Assembly (NCBI RefSeq): GCF_025371035.1
Contig: NZ_JANZXB010000002.1
Span: 186,001 to 250,000 of the forward strand
Direction of reading: 5' to 3'
Length of the DNA: 64,000 nt
Source: Sphingomonas sp. LC-1
GTDB taxonomy: Bacteria > Pseudomonadota > Alphaproteobacteria > Sphingomonadales > Sphingomonadaceae
The translations under genes and the position numbers were made by a program. Below are positions 29,875 to 39,370 of this stretch, piece after piece; position 1 is the first letter of the stretch; each line of letters opens with the position of its first letter. Under the pieces are notes generated by a model, which did no database searches, was not told the origin of the DNA, and worked only from the letters and a program-made list of their open reading frames with translations.

Positions 29875-30485
29875 CCGAAGAGCAGGCGCGCGACTGGGTC
29901 GTCCAGCGTTTCGGCGAAGAGGCGGCCGAGCGTATCGACCACTTCCTCAATCTGGTGATCGTCGAGAACGACCAGCAGAACCTGATCGCGCCATCGACCA
30001 TTGGCAGCATCTGGTCGCGGCACGCGCTCGACTCGGTGCAGTTGATTCCGCTGGCAGAGCGCTCGGACGGCCAGTGGGTAGACATCGGCACCGGCGGGGG
30101 CTTTCCCGGCATGGTGGTGGCGCTGGCCTGGCCCGGTCGTGTCGCACTGGTCGAACCCCGCAAGCGTCGCGCCGACTTCCTGCGCGAATGTGCTGAAACT
30201 CTGGGCGTGGCGGATCGCGTAACCGTCCATGCGTCCAAGATCGAGGCGGTGCAGGTCAAGGCCGACATTATTTCTGCTCGTGCCGTGGCAACAGTCGAAA
30301 ATCTTTTGCGCGCGGCCGCTCACTGCGGCAAACAGGATACGCGGTGGTTGCTACCGCGCGGCCGCCTGGACGAGCGCGAAATCAAGACCCTCAAGCGGCA
30401 ATGGCGCTTCGTGTTTCACGTGGAACATAGCATCACATCGGCGGACTCGTCGATCGTGATCCTCGACCGAGTAGGGGCCCGATGA
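29871..30485 (+). CDS. rsmG: 16S rRNA (guanine527-N7)-methyltransferase
   Basis: A 204-aa SAM-dependent enzyme (GidB) that makes m7G527 in 16S rRNA; its loss gives low-level streptomycin resistance. The SAM-binding motif is [16 protein letters not shown], preceded by [16 protein letters not shown], and the family motif [13 protein letters not shown] follows. It overlaps both mnmG (ATGA) and parA (ATGA). parS site 3 (30412-30427) is embedded in the coding sequence, encoding part of [10 protein letters not shown]. Confidence 0.96.
   Translation: MTEEQARDWVVQRFGEEAAERIDHFLNLVIVENDQQNLIAPSTIGSIWSRHALDSVQLIPLAERSDGQWVDIGTGGGFPGMVVALAWPGRVALVEPRKRRADFLRECAETLGVADRVTVHASKIEAVQVKADIISARAVATVENLLRAAAHCGKQDTRWLLPRGRLDEREIKTLKRQWRFVFHVEHSITSADSSIVILDRVGAR
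30412..30427. promoter_or_regulatory. parS: parS site 3 (ParB binding), inside rsmG
   Basis: TGTTTCACGTGGAACA matches the parS consensus with one change and lies 55 bases before parA. Confidence 0.9.
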
Positions 30486-31273
30486 TCTGCGTTGCCATCG
30501 CGAACCAAAAGGGTGGGGTGGGCAAGACCACCAGCGCCATCAATCTTGCCACCGCACTGTCTGCGACGGGGCTGAACGTCCTGTTGATCGATCTCGATCC
30601 TCAGGGAAATGCCTCGACCGGTCTGGGTATCTCCAACAGCCAGCGCATGTTCTCCAGCTATCATGTCTTGCTGGGCGAAGCGCGGATCGACGATGCGGTC
30701 GTGCATACGCAGGTTCCGAGGCTGGACGTGGTGCCGGCCACGGTCGATCTGTCCGGCGCGGAATTGGAGCTTGTCGATTTCGAAAATCGGACCCATCGGC
30801 TCGATCAGGCGATGCGGCGGTCGCAGGGGAATTGGGACATTGTCCTGATCGATTGTCCGCCCTCGCTGGGGCTGCTGACGATCAACGCGATGGTCGCGTC
30901 CGATTCGCTTTTCGTGCCGCTGCAATGCGAGTTTTTCGCGCTGGAGGGGCTTTCGCAACTTTTGACCACGGTCGAGCGGATCAGGGCCCGGTTCAATCCG
31001 GGGCTGGCAATCCTTGGCGTGGCTTTGACGATGTATGACCGGCGCAACCGGTTGACCGACCAGGTGTCGGCGGATGTGCGCGCCGTTTTGGGAGGGGTCG
31101 TGTTCGATACGGTAATACCGCGCAATGTCCGGCTGTCGGAGGCGCCCAGCCATGGCTTGCCTGCGCTGATCTATGATTATCGTTGCGTGGGGAGCCAGGC
31201 CTATATTGCGCTGGCCCGTGAGTTGATCGCGCGGCTGCCGCTAGGCACGCAGCCGGGGGCAGCAGCGGCATGA
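30482..31273 (+). CDS. parA: Chromosome partitioning ATPase ParA
   Basis: A 263-aa deviant Walker A ATPase that forms a DNA-bound gradient and pulls the ParB-parS complex apart after replication. The Walker A motif is KGGVGKTTSAINLAT (residues 10-24), with DLDPQGNASTGLG and the Walker B segment IVLIDCPPSLGLLT. ATG at 30482 overlaps the rsmG stop. Its own stop overlaps the parB start, so the pair is translated together. Confidence 0.98.
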   Translation: MICVAIANQKGGVGKTTSAINLATALSATGLNVLLIDLDPQGNASTGLGISNSQRMFSSYHVLLGEARIDDAVVHTQVPRLDVVPATVDLSGAELELVDFENRTHRLDQAMRRSQGNWDIVLIDCPPSLGLLTINAMVASDSLFVPLQCEFFALEGLSQLLTTVERIRARFNPGLAILGVALTMYDRRNRLTDQVSADVRAVLGGVVFDTVIPRNVRLSEAPSHGLPALIYDYRCVGSQAYIALARELIARLPLGTQPGAAAA

Positions 31274-32190
31274 GCGCCGAACCTGCGGCCAAACGCCCTC
31301 GGCCCGGTCTGGGTCGTGGATTGGGTGCCCTACTCGGCGATATGGCGCGCGAGGCACCGATTCGCCCCGGCGATCAGCCGACGCCGGGCGGCGTGCGGAT
31401 GCTGCCGGTCGGTTCGCTGTCGCCGCACCCCGATCAGCCGCGCCGTCATTTTGAGGAAGCGGCACTGGACGAACTTGCCGCGTCGATCGCGGCACGCGGG
31501 CTGATCCAGCCCATCGTCGTCCGTCCGCACGGCAAGGATTATCAGATCGTCGCGGGTGAGCGGCGTTGGCGGGCGGCGCAGCGGGCCCGGTTGCACGAGG
31601 TGCCGGTCGTCGTCCGGGATTTCGATGATGCCCAGACGCTCGAAGTCGCGCTGATCGAGAATATCCAACGGCAGGACCTCAACGCGATCGAAGAGGCACA
31701 GGCCTATCAGCGGCTGGCGGGCGAGTTCGGCCATACGCAAGAGGCGCTGGCCAAGATCGTCCACAAGTCGCGCAGCCATGTCGCCAATTTGCTGCGTCTG
31801 CTCGAACTGCCGGACACGGTGCAGAGCCAGGTCGTCAGCGGGGCTCTGTCGATGGGCCATGCCCGCGCGTTGCTGGGCGCGAACGAGGTCGAATCGCTGG
31901 CCGATCAGGTCATCGCAAGGGGCCTGAGCGTCCGCGAAACCGAGAAGCTGACCCGTGAGGCCAAGGGCGGCGGGCGTAAGGCGGCTTCGGGCGACAAGGG
32001 TTCAACCAAGCCGTCCGGGCAGGATGCCGCCGACGCCGATATTGCGGCGTTAGAAGGGCAGCTAGCCGATCTACTCGGCCTGTCGGTACGGATCGCGCAT
32101 GGCGAAAAGGGCGGTACACTGACCCTGAGCTATTCGACGCTCGATCAGCTCGACATGGTGTGCCAGCGACTGACCGGTGAGGGTATTTGA
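31270..32190 (+). CDS. parB: Chromosome partitioning protein ParB
   Basis: A 306-aa CTP-dependent DNA clamp that loads at parS. The N-terminal part has the ParA-contact region RPRPGLGRGLGALLGD and the CTP-binding motif VAGERRWRAAQ, then ENIQRQDLNAIEEA and the helix-turn-helix KSRSHVANLLRLLELP. A C-terminal dimerisation domain follows a Gly/Lys-rich linker. Three matching parS sites lie within 8 kb upstream. A terminator follows. Confidence 0.97.
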   Translation: MSAEPAAKRPRPGLGRGLGALLGDMAREAPIRPGDQPTPGGVRMLPVGSLSPHPDQPRRHFEEAALDELAASIAARGLIQPIVVRPHGKDYQIVAGERRWRAAQRARLHEVPVVVRDFDDAQTLEVALIENIQRQDLNAIEEAQAYQRLAGEFGHTQEALAKIVHKSRSHVANLLRLLELPDTVQSQVVSGALSMGHARALLGANEVESLADQVIARGLSVRETEKLTREAKGGGRKAASGDKGSTKPSGQDAADADIAALEGQLADLLGLSVRIAHGEKGGTLTLSYSTLDQLDMVCQRLTGEGI

Positions 32191-32199
32191 AAGCGGGAC

Positions 32200-32242
32200 G
32201 CCGGTCTGCTTCGCAGACAGGCGCAGCTCGTTTTTGATTTTT
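32200..32242 (+). terminator. Rho-independent terminator of parAB
   Basis: The stem GCCGGTCTGC (32200-32209) with GCAGACAGGC (32213-32222) has one mismatch and a three-base loop. TTTTTGATTTTT follows after eight bases. Confidence 0.65.
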
Positions 32243-32263
32243 GAGCGGGGTGGGCGGGGGCTG

Positions 32264-32341
32264 CGACTTCGCTCTGCCCGAACGGTTGTTGGTATGAGGC
32301 AGACTAACCCCATACCCCGTTCAGGCTGAGCGAAGCCGGAT
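32264..32341. repeat. Paired inverted copies of the dispersed repeat (locus C)
   Basis: A partial inverted copy (32264-32285, GACTTCGCTCTGCCCGAACGG) and a better copy (32317-32341, CCGTTCAGGCTGAGCGAAGC) face each other between the convergent genes parB and holA. Confidence 0.7.
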
Positions 32342-32355
32342 TCCAAGGGAATCTC

Positions 32356-33375
32356 TCATCCCCGCCGCGCGATTCCCTGCGCGATGATCGTCGCTTCCGA
32401 CTCGGCCAGCACCGCTCCGGCATTGCCCGGCGCCATGACCGCACGTTCGGAGGCACGGATTCGGGCTAGAGCCCGCGCCAGCATCGCCGGGGTCCAACGG
32501 CGCAGCGCGCGGGCGGTGCGAGCCTCGTCGCGGAAGAAGACACGGTGCCGCTTCATCACCGCATCGACCGGTTCCCCCGCGTCGATATCGGCCCGCATAT
32601 CGGCCAGTGCAACCAGCCGTCGGGCCAGTGCGCGAAGCCACGGGATGGGTGACGCGCCACCTTCGTCCAGTAGGGCCAATTCGCCGCCCAGATCGCTGAC
32701 CCGCCCTTCGATGACGGCCTCGACCGCATCGCCCATCTCGACTTCGCCCAGATCGGCGCCGATCGCGTCGATGGCGGCGTGATCGGCCTCACGCGGACGG
32801 TCGGGCGCAGCGTCCAGATAGAGCGACAGCTTCTCCAACTCGCGGGTAATGACCGACCGATCGGCGCCAGCGGCCTCCACCAGCCGTGCAGCGACGCCCG
32901 CTGCCAAGCGCAGACCCAAGTCGCCCGCGATGGTGTTCGCCAGTCGCTCGGCATCGGCGGCGGTGGGGGCGTAGCAGCCAAAGGCCATGGCACGCGGCGA
33001 ATCGAGCGCGAGCTTGACGATCTTGGCGGTCGTCTTGACCGTCGGAGCGATGGCGACGACCGGATTACCCGCCGATTCCGCTTCCAGCAGCGCGGTGAAC
33101 GCCGCCAGGCCTTCCTCGCCCACGCTGGCAATGCGGATATGGCGCGGTCCGCCGAACAGCGACATGGCGGCGGCCTCATCGGTCAGCCGGGCGGGGTCGC
33201 TTTTGAGCGTCGCCGAATCGAGATCGATCCGTTCGGCTTCACGACCCATTGCGGTAGCGAGCAACCGTGCCAATTCGCTCGCCCCCGCCTCATCGGGGCC
33301 GTGCAGCAGATAGAGGCGAATATCGGCGGATGGGCGGCTCAGCGCCTGGCGAATCTGGTTGGCGCTGGCTTTCAC
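32356..33375 (-). CDS. holA: DNA polymerase III delta subunit
   Basis: A 339-aa clamp-loader subunit that opens the beta sliding clamp. The start KASANQIRQAL, the segment YLLHGPDEAGASELARLLA, the motif AAMSLFGGPRHIRI that contacts the clamp, and a helical C-terminal domain fit HolA. GTG at 33375 is the natural start, 13 bases after the lptE stop; the longer frame runs inside lptE and is not used. It is the last gene of the DUF3576-leuS-lptE-holA run and faces parB. Confidence 0.93.
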   Translation of the reverse strand: MKASANQIRQALSRPSADIRLYLLHGPDEAGASELARLLATAMGREAERIDLDSATLKSDPARLTDEAAAMSLFGGPRHIRIASVGEEGLAAFTALLEAESAGNPVVAIAPTVKTTAKIVKLALDSPRAMAFGCYAPTAADAERLANTIAGDLGLRLAAGVAARLVEAAGADRSVITRELEKLSLYLDAAPDRPREADHAAIDAIGADLGEVEMGDAVEAVIEGRVSDLGGELALLDEGGASPIPWLRALARRLVALADMRADIDAGEPVDAVMKRHRVFFRDEARTARALRRWTPAMLARALARIRASERAVMAPGNAGAVLAESEATIIAQGIARRG

Positions 33376-33388
33376 GATCCGTGAGCCC

Positions 33389-33937
33389 TCACGGCCGCGC
33401 GGAAACCATCGACTCGCCGGGACGCGACCGGGCATAGGTAGCCAGCCGCGCGACGATTTCGTCCGCGACGATGACCGAAAGCCGTTCCAGCGCGGTATTC
33501 TCCGCCGCGATGGTCGCATATTCGGATCGGACCACATCGATCCCGGCATCGGACCCGGCGGTAGCATCGACCAGCACCGCATTGCTCGTCTGGTCGACCA
33601 GCTGGTAGCGCGCGCGCAGGATACGCCGCTCGCGCACCACAGAGTCGTCGCGCCGCACGCCAAGCCCGCGAATCTGGTCGTCCAGTTTCACGTCCAGGCG
33701 ATAGCGCGCCGTACCGTTCTTGCCGCCCAGCCGGTCGCTGAGCGCGTTGGCCATCAGCCAGCCCGCTTTCCCCTGAATCGGTGCGACCTCGATCTGTGAC
33801 AGGGCGCTGGCGACCGGGCCCGAACTGCCCCCCGCGTAAAGCGGGTGCAGTCCACAGCCCGACAGGCCCAGCGTCAGCGCCAGACCGGCGGCGATTTGAC
33901 AGAAGAGGGGCAGGGGAAGGGGGAGGGGGCGGGTCAT
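33389..33937 (-). CDS. lptE: LPS assembly lipoprotein LptE
   Basis: A 182-aa lipoprotein with the signal peptide and lipobox [12 protein letters not shown], the usual LptE start after the cysteine. LptE sits inside the LptD barrel and brings LPS to the outer surface. The start overlaps the leuS stop by four bases and holA follows after 13. A proline/leucine-repeat run right after the start (PLPLPLPL) is unusual but is part of the signal peptide. leuS-lptE-holA is a common proteobacterial order. Confidence 0.9.
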   Translation of the reverse strand: MTRPLPLPLPLFCQIAAGLALTLGLSGCGLHPLYAGGSSGPVASALSQIEVAPIQGKAGWLMANALSDRLGGKNGTARYRLDVKLDDQIRGLGVRRDDSVVRERRILRARYQLVDQTSNAVLVDATAGSDAGIDVVRSEYATIAAENTALERLSVIVADEIVARLATYARSRPGESMVSARP

Positions 33938-36480
33938 GCGACGATATTTACCAGACGGTCGGGCACCACGATCACCTTCTTGGGCGTTGCGCCGTCGAGC
34001 GCGCGGACAATCTTGTCCGACGCCAGCGCGGTCGCCTCCAATACGTCCTTGGGCAGCCCCTTGGCGACGGTCAGCGTGTCGCGCAGCTTCCCGTTGACCT
34101 GCACCGCAACGGTGACCTCGTCCTCGACCAGCAGGCTCTCATCGACCACCGGCCAGGCGGCGTCGGCGATCAGGCCGTCCTGCCCCATGCCCGACCAGGC
34201 TTCCTCGGCCAGATGCGGGACCATCGGCGCGACGAGCAGCATGGTGGTGCGGATCGCCTCAGCGCGCGTGGCGGAGGGCTTGGCCTTTTCGATCGCGTTG
34301 ACCAGTTCGTACAGCTTGGCGACCGCCTTGTTGAAGGCCAGCGCCTCGATGTCCGCCGCCACGCCCGCGATGGTCTGGTGCAGCTTGCGCGCCAGAGCCT
34401 TGTCCTCGCCCTCGGCAGCTTCCGAACCGTCGAACAGACGCCACAAGCGCTGGACGAAGCGCCACGAACCCTCGATGCCCGATTCCGACCAGGGCAGGTC
34501 ACGCTCGGGCGGGCTGTCGGACAGCATGAACCAGCGGACCGCGTCCGCGCCGTACTGATCCACAATGGGTTCGGGATCGACGGTGTTCTTCTTGGACTTG
34601 GACATCTTCTCGACGCGGCCGACATGGACCGGCACTTCCATGCCAGTAAATATCTTGGTGCGGGCAGCGCCTTCTTTCCAAAAAATATCATTCGGAGAGA
34701 ACCATTGCCGGATCGTGAGACCTTCGGAATTGGTGATCTCGACCGAATAGGTCTCGTGCGTGACCATGCCCTGCGTGAACAGGCCAGCAAAGGGCTCCGC
34801 TACGTCGATCAGGCCGATATGCTTCAACGCGCGCGTCCAGAAGCGGGCATAGAGCAGATGCAGGATCGCATGCTCGACGCCGCCGATATACTGGCCGACG
34901 GGCAGCCACTTCTTCACGACCTCGGGATCGAACGGGCGATCGTTGGGCTGGCTGGCGAAGCGGATGAAATACCAGGACGAATCGACGAAGGTGTCGAGCG
35001 TGTCGGTCTCGCGCCGGGCGGGCTTGCCGCAATTGGGGCAGTCGACATGCTTCCACGTCGCATGGCGATCGAGCGGGTTGCCGGGGACATCGAAAGTGAC
35101 GTCCTCGGGCAGCGTCACCGGCAGCTGGTCCTTGGGCACCGGCACCGCGCCGCAATCGTCGCAATGGATGATCGGGATCGGCGTGCCCCAGTAACGCTGG
35201 CGGCTGACGCCCCAGTCGCGCAGGCGGTACACGGTCTGGCCCTGGCCCCAGCCTTCGCTTTCGGCGCGGGCGATAACGGCGGCCTTGGCGGCCTCCACGT
35301 CCATCCCGTCGAGCGGGCCGGAGTTCACCAGCTGGCCGCTGCCAGTATAGGCGGTGTCGCCTTCGAAGACGGGATCGGTGTTATCGCCGTCCGCGACGAC
35401 GCGGGTAACGCTCAGGCCATATTTGCGCGCAAAGTCGAGATCGCGCTGGTCATGCGCGGGCACGCCCATCACCGCGCCCGTGCCGTAATCCATCAGCACG
35501 AAGTTGGCGATATAGACGGGCAGGGTGATGCTCTCGTCCATCGGATGCTGCATCCGATAACCGGTATCGAAGCCCAGCTTTTCCTGCGTTTCCAGTTCGG
35601 CCGCGGTGGTGCCGCCCGCCTTGCAGCGTTCGATGAACGCGGCCGCATCGGCATTCGTCTCGGCCAGTTCGCGCGCGATCGGGTGATCCGCCGCGATCGC
35701 GACGAAGCTCGCCCCGAAGATCGTGTCGGGGCGGGTCGAATAGACCTCGATCGGGGTCGCGAAGGGGGCGACCGGCGCGAAACGGAACTGAAGGCCCTTG
35801 CTGCGGCCGATCCAGTTCTCCTGCATCAGCTTCACCTTGTCGGGCCAATGCTCGAGCGTCGTCAGACCCTCCAGCAGCTCGTCGGCGAAGTCGGTGATCT
35901 TGAGGAACCACTGGTTCAGCTTGCGCTTCTCGACCAGAGCGCCCGAACGCCAGCCGCGCCCGTCGATCACCTGTTCGTTGGCGAGCACGGTCATGTCGAC
36001 CGGATCCCAGTTGACCGCCGATTCCTTGCGATAGACCAGGCCGCCCGCATACAGGTCGAGGAACAGCGCCTGCTCATGCCCGTAATAATCGGGTTCGCAG
36101 GTCGCGATCTCGCGCGTCCAGTCGAGCGCGAAGCCGAGCCGCTTCAGCTGCGCCTTCATCGTCGCGATATTGTCGCGGGTCCAGCCGCCGGGATGGACGC
36201 CCTTTTCCATTGCGGCATTCTCGGCGGGCATGCCGAACGCGTCCCAGCCCATCGGGTGGAGCACCTCATGCCCGATCATCCGCCGATAGCGCGCCAGCAC
36301 GTCGCCCATCGTATAGTTGCGGACATGCCCCATATGGATGCGCCCCGAAGGATAGGGAAACATCTCAAGGACATAGGACCGTGGCTTGGTGCTGTGATCG
36401 TCGGCGGCGAAGGTGCGCCGCTCCTCCCAGATCCGCTGCCAGGTCGAATCCGATTTCAGGGCATTGAAACGCGAGGCCAT
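33934..36480 (-). CDS. leuS: Leucyl-tRNA synthetase
   Basis: An 848-aa class Ia synthetase. The HIGH motif is [15 protein letters not shown] (about residues 46-60), the KMSKS motif is [14 protein letters not shown], and the CP1 editing domain (for example [10 protein letters not shown]-like [21 protein letters not shown]) is present. The zinc-like cysteine pairs CDDCG and CPNCG are also seen. It begins 16 bases after the DUF3576 gene on the same strand and overlaps lptE. Length is normal for the family. Confidence 0.98.
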   Translation of the reverse strand: MASRFNALKSDSTWQRIWEERRTFAADDHSTKPRSYVLEMFPYPSGRIHMGHVRNYTMGDVLARYRRMIGHEVLHPMGWDAFGMPAENAAMEKGVHPGGWTRDNIATMKAQLKRLGFALDWTREIATCEPDYYGHEQALFLDLYAGGLVYRKESAVNWDPVDMTVLANEQVIDGRGWRSGALVEKRKLNQWFLKITDFADELLEGLTTLEHWPDKVKLMQENWIGRSKGLQFRFAPVAPFATPIEVYSTRPDTIFGASFVAIAADHPIARELAETNADAAAFIERCKAGGTTAAELETQEKLGFDTGYRMQHPMDESITLPVYIANFVLMDYGTGAVMGVPAHDQRDLDFARKYGLSVTRVVADGDNTDPVFEGDTAYTGSGQLVNSGPLDGMDVEAAKAAVIARAESEGWGQGQTVYRLRDWGVSRQRYWGTPIPIIHCDDCGAVPVPKDQLPVTLPEDVTFDVPGNPLDRHATWKHVDCPNCGKPARRETDTLDTFVDSSWYFIRFASQPNDRPFDPEVVKKWLPVGQYIGGVEHAILHLLYARFWTRALKHIGLIDVAEPFAGLFTQGMVTHETYSVEITNSEGLTIRQWFSPNDIFWKEGAARTKIFTGMEVPVHVGRVEKMSKSKKNTVDPEPIVDQYGADAVRWFMLSDSPPERDLPWSESGIEGSWRFVQRLWRLFDGSEAAEGEDKALARKLHQTIAGVAADIEALAFNKAVAKLYELVNAIEKAKPSATRAEAIRTTMLLVAPMVPHLAEEAWSGMGQDGLIADAAWPVVDESLLVEDEVTVAVQVNGKLRDTLTVAKGLPKDVLEATALASDKIVRALDGATPKKVIVVPDRLVNIVA

Positions 36481-36495
36481 TCTTCTCGTCTTTTA

Positions 36496-36930
36496 TCAGT
36501 TCGTGATCGACGCACGGCGCAGGTCGCGCGCCTTGGTCAGGATAATGTCTTCCAGCTTCTGGATGGTCGCGGCCTGGACGGGTGCCTCGACCCACTGGCC
36601 GCCGCGGTTCACCTCGCGCAGCGCGGTGACGCGCAGCGCATCGGCGCGCAGATCCTGGTCGAGGATGGTGACGGTGACCTTCATCCGCTCGGTCGGCGTC
36701 TGCGGATTGACGTACCAGTCGGTGACGATCACGCCGCCATTGGAATCGGTCTCGGCCAGCGGCATGAAGCTGAGCGTGTCGAGGCTAGCGCGCCACAGAT
36801 AGGAGTTCACGCCGATCGTCGTCACCTTCGACGCGGCCAGATCGCCCTGCGGACGATCCTTCTTGCCGGCACAGGCGCCGAGCGACAGGGCGGCGATAAC
36901 CGCGAACGCGGTGGCGGAACGGCGAAGCAT
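36496..36930 (-). CDS. DUF3576 domain-containing lipoprotein
   Basis: A 144-aa protein of the alphaproteobacterial DUF3576 family. The signal peptide ends in a lipobox, LSLGACAGKK, so it is probably a lipoprotein. The conserved segment IGVNSYLWRASLDTLSFMPLAETDSNGGV is clear. AGGA eight bases before ATG at 36930 favours that start; 36936 is the alternative. It is the first gene of the leuS-lptE-holA operon, and its constant place next to lptE suggests an envelope role, though the function is unknown. Confidence 0.87.
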   Translation of the reverse strand: MLRRSATAFAVIAALSLGACAGKKDRPQGDLAASKVTTIGVNSYLWRASLDTLSFMPLAETDSNGGVIVTDWYVNPQTPTERMKVTVTILDQDLRADALRVTALREVNRGGQWVEAPVQAATIQKLEDIILTKARDLRRASITN

Positions 36931-37149
36931 CGGCATTGTCCTGACTGGGAATAAGGGTTGGTTATAGCCTCTACAGGGGCCCCGCCACCCCGGCAAGCAT
37001 TCCGGCGAATCACGCGCCGAAGACCGATTCTGTGGAAGATGCGCAACACTCGGACAAGAATCGCGGATGTCAGCGTAACAATGGGATCGCTCACCGCCGA
37101 TTTCATGTTAGAGGCTATGTATCAAAGAGGTCTCATAAAGGGGTGGACC

Positions 37150-37857
37150 GTGTCGTTCGGGCGTGTGGTGATCGGAATCGCAATCGGGGCGCTTGCCGCC
37201 ACGACTGCGCTGGTCGCGCCCGCCATCGGTGCGGTGGACCAGAATGGTCGGGCCCCCAAGCGCAGCCTCAGCCTGATGGGGCGCGGCGGCTTCACGCCAG
37301 CGGCGGCGGATCCCCGGCTCGCGGCGATCTTCGCGCGGAGCGGTCTGGACGCAGGCGATCTGCGTTTCACCCCGGCGGAAAGCCAGCGTGGGGCCAATCG
37401 CCCGGTCACCGTGGCGGTCCGCGCCCGCACCAGCCGTACCAACGACGAACGCATCGCCGCCAATACCGCGCCGACGGTGGGACTGGCGCCCATCTCCTAT
37501 AATTTGGGTGTTGCGGTAGGCTGGAAGCGTCTGGCCGTCACCGGCGAACTGGCGCGGGTCGATCTGGCGGGCCTGCCGGGCAGCCGCGAGAGCGCCGATG
37601 TGGCGGTCAGCTATAGCGCGAATCGCTTTACCGGCCGGGTGAAGGCATCGAGCGATCGCCCGATCGAGGGCGTGAACAAGCTGGTCGATATGCCGTCCAG
37701 CTATTCGCTCGACATGAGCAGCTCCTATTCGCTGACCCGCAACCTCGATGTGACGGCGGGCGTCCGCTATCGCTCGGATCGCGAACGTCTGGCGCGGATG
37801 GACGATGATCGCCGGAACAGCCAGGCGGTGTATCTGGGTACGGCCTTCCGCTTCTGA
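37150..37857 (+). CDS. Putative outer-membrane beta-barrel protein
   Basis: A 235-aa protein that I cannot name. It has a signal peptide (about residues 1-30, ending AIGA) and a series of short alternating strands (AVGWKRLAVTGELARVDL, ADVAVSYSANRFTGRVKASSD, VTAGVRYRSDRERL). It ends GTAFRF with the terminal phenylalanine of barrel proteins. AAGGGG before GTG at 37150 supports the start. It is divergent from the DUF3576-leuS operon. Role unknown; a small outer-membrane channel or structural protein is likely. Confidence 0.7.
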   Translation: MSFGRVVIGIAIGALAATTALVAPAIGAVDQNGRAPKRSLSLMGRGGFTPAAADPRLAAIFARSGLDAGDLRFTPAESQRGANRPVTVAVRARTSRTNDERIAANTAPTVGLAPISYNLGVAVGWKRLAVTGELARVDLAGLPGSRESADVAVSYSANRFTGRVKASSDRPIEGVNKLVDMPSSYSLDMSSSYSLTRNLDVTAGVRYRSDRERLARMDDDRRNSQAVYLGTAFRF

Positions 37858-37902
37858 TCCGGTGCTGCCCGCATGACGGCGGCGACCCTGGTTCGATCGG
37901 CG

Positions 37903-38109
37903 TCATTCGGCGTTTATGACAGTCGTCCCTTGCTCCGACCCCTTGATAGGTCGGGCATAGACCAACGCCTCGGGGCGACCATCGTCGTTCAGATCGCGAA
38001 GCGCATGGTCGTAGCGGGTCAGCTTGTGATCGCGGACATAGGGGGCCAGCCCAGCGGGAATCGGTATCGACGCGGGGGCAGCCGCGGCCAGGATCAGCGA
38101 GAATATCAT
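37903..38109 (-). CDS. Small secreted hypothetical protein
   Basis: A 68-aa protein with a short signal peptide (MIFSLILAAAAPA) and the segment LRDLNDDGRPEALVYA, which looks like a calcium-binding or FG-GAP-type loop (DxNxDG). AAAGGAA six bases before the ATG supports translation. The protein stops soon after that loop, whereas proteins with this motif are usually longer, so it may be a shortened relic. No neighbour explains its role. Confidence 0.5.
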   Translation of the reverse strand: MIFSLILAAAAPASIPIPAGLAPYVRDHKLTRYDHALRDLNDDGRPEALVYARPIKGSEQGTTVINAE

Positions 38110-38169
38110 CGCATTCCTTTCACCTTCGCGGCGACCTTAGCGCGCCGGATCGACCGTCCCATGACATAG

Positions 38170-38688
38170 TCACGACCGGGAAGCCCCACCCCAGGCATCG
38201 ATCGCGGCCCAGCCGTCGAAGCGCCCGCGCAAGCGACGGAAACGGCGGGCATCCATTCCGCCCAGCGCGATCAGCGCCAAACCCAGCCCCCGCCCGATTC
38301 GTATCGCCCGATCGGGGCCGAGACTCGGCGCACCGGGATGCGAACGGGTCGGGAAGAGGGGGGAGACGAACAGAAGGTCCGCTCCCGCCCTCCGTCCCGC
38401 GACCGCCTCGGCGCGGTCATGCGCGGGCCAGCTTCGCAGGCCCTGGCCCTTGCCGCGCTTGTGCACGCCATCGCCGGGCAGACCGCCCCCCGCGACCAGC
38501 AACAGCATTCGCCGTGCGCGCGTGATCCGCCATAGCCTGCGGTGAATCGCCCGGCGCTCGGCATGCGGGGTGGCGTGATGGCGGAAGACCACGCCCGAAC
38601 CCGGTGGCAGGCGCCGAAGTGCCGCCCAAAGCCCGTCGCCCAATCGCTCGTCGGTCATCAACCATGTCACGGGGTATCGGTCGGCCAT
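38170..38688 (-). CDS. Thiamine phosphate synthase-like protein
   Basis: A 172-aa protein resembling a short ThiE-type TIM barrel. LMTDERLGDGLWAAL, the segment RAEAVAGRRAGADLLFVSPLFPTRSHPG and ALGGMDARRF match parts of the thiamine phosphate synthase fold, but the diphosphate-binding residues are not all recognisable and the protein is shorter than ThiE (about 210 aa). It may be a TenI-like relative rather than a working synthase. ATG at 38688 was chosen; it is divergent from yggS with a 22-base gap, so the promoters must overlap. Confidence 0.65.
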   Translation of the reverse strand: MADRYPVTWLMTDERLGDGLWAALRRLPPGSGVVFRHHATPHAERRAIHRRLWRITRARRMLLLVAGGGLPGDGVHKRGKGQGLRSWPAHDRAEAVAGRRAGADLLFVSPLFPTRSHPGAPSLGPDRAIRIGRGLGLALIALGGMDARRFRRLRGRFDGWAAIDAWGGASRS

Positions 38689-38710
38689 CCTCACGACTAT
38701 AGCGCGAGGC

Positions 38711-39370
38711 ATGACCGACGACAGCGTTTCCCGCCTTTCCACCGTCTCCGATCAGCTTCGGCGTGCCGCGAAGCTGGGGGATCATGCCATGCCCACCCTG
38801 ATCGCGGTGTCGAAGACCCATGATGCCGAGACGATCCGCCCGTTGCTCGACGCGGGGCACCGCGTATTCGGCGAGAATCGCGTGCAGGAGGCGGCTGCCA
38901 AATGGCCTGCGCTGTGCGAAGGCTATGCGGGTGTCGAACTCCACCTGATCGGCCAGTTGCAGTCGAACAAGGCCGCCGACGCGGTCGCGCTGTTCGATGT
39001 GATCCACACCATCGACCGCCCCTCGCTGATCGCCGCGCTGGCCGAGGCGATGGACAAGAGCGGGCGTCGGCCCGACTGCTTCCTTCAGGTCAATATCGGC
39101 GAGGAGGAGCAGAAAGGGGGCTGCGCCATCGTGGAGGCGCCCGCCATGCTGGAACAGGCGCGGGCGGCCGGGCTTCGCGTCATCGGCCTGATGGCGATCC
39201 CCCCGCACGGGGTGGATGCGGCACCCTATTTCGCGCTGCTCGCCAAGATGGCGCGGGAGATGGGGCTGGAAAAGCTCAGCATGGGCATGTCCGAGGATTA
39301 TGAGGTCGCCGCGATGCTGGGGGCGAGCCATGTCCGGGTCGGCAGCGCGCTGTTCGGAGCACGCCAATGA
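38711..39370 (+). CDS. YggS family pyridoxal phosphate-binding protein
   Basis: A 219-aa PLP-binding protein (PLPBP/YggS) for vitamin B6 homeostasis, with no known enzymatic turnover. The PLP lysine is in TLIAVSKTHD (K35), followed by VFGENRVQEA, HLIGQLQSNKAADA and the tail SMGMSEDYEVAAMLGASHVRVGSALFG. GCGAGG precedes the ATG. Its stop overlaps the HAD hydrolase start by four bases, so the two are co-expressed. Confidence 0.95.
   Translation: MTDDSVSRLSTVSDQLRRAAKLGDHAMPTLIAVSKTHDAETIRPLLDAGHRVFGENRVQEAAAKWPALCEGYAGVELHLIGQLQSNKAADAVALFDVIHTIDRPSLIAALAEAMDKSGRRPDCFLQVNIGEEEQKGGCAIVEAPAMLEQARAAGLRVIGLMAIPPHGVDAAPYFALLAKMAREMGLEKLSMGMSEDYEVAAMLGASHVRVGSALFGARQ

Noticed and set aside
33781-36954. 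Open frame of 1057 aa on the plus strand
   Set aside because: It lies antisense to leuS, which has HIGH and KMSKS motifs; open antisense frames are common in GC-rich DNA.
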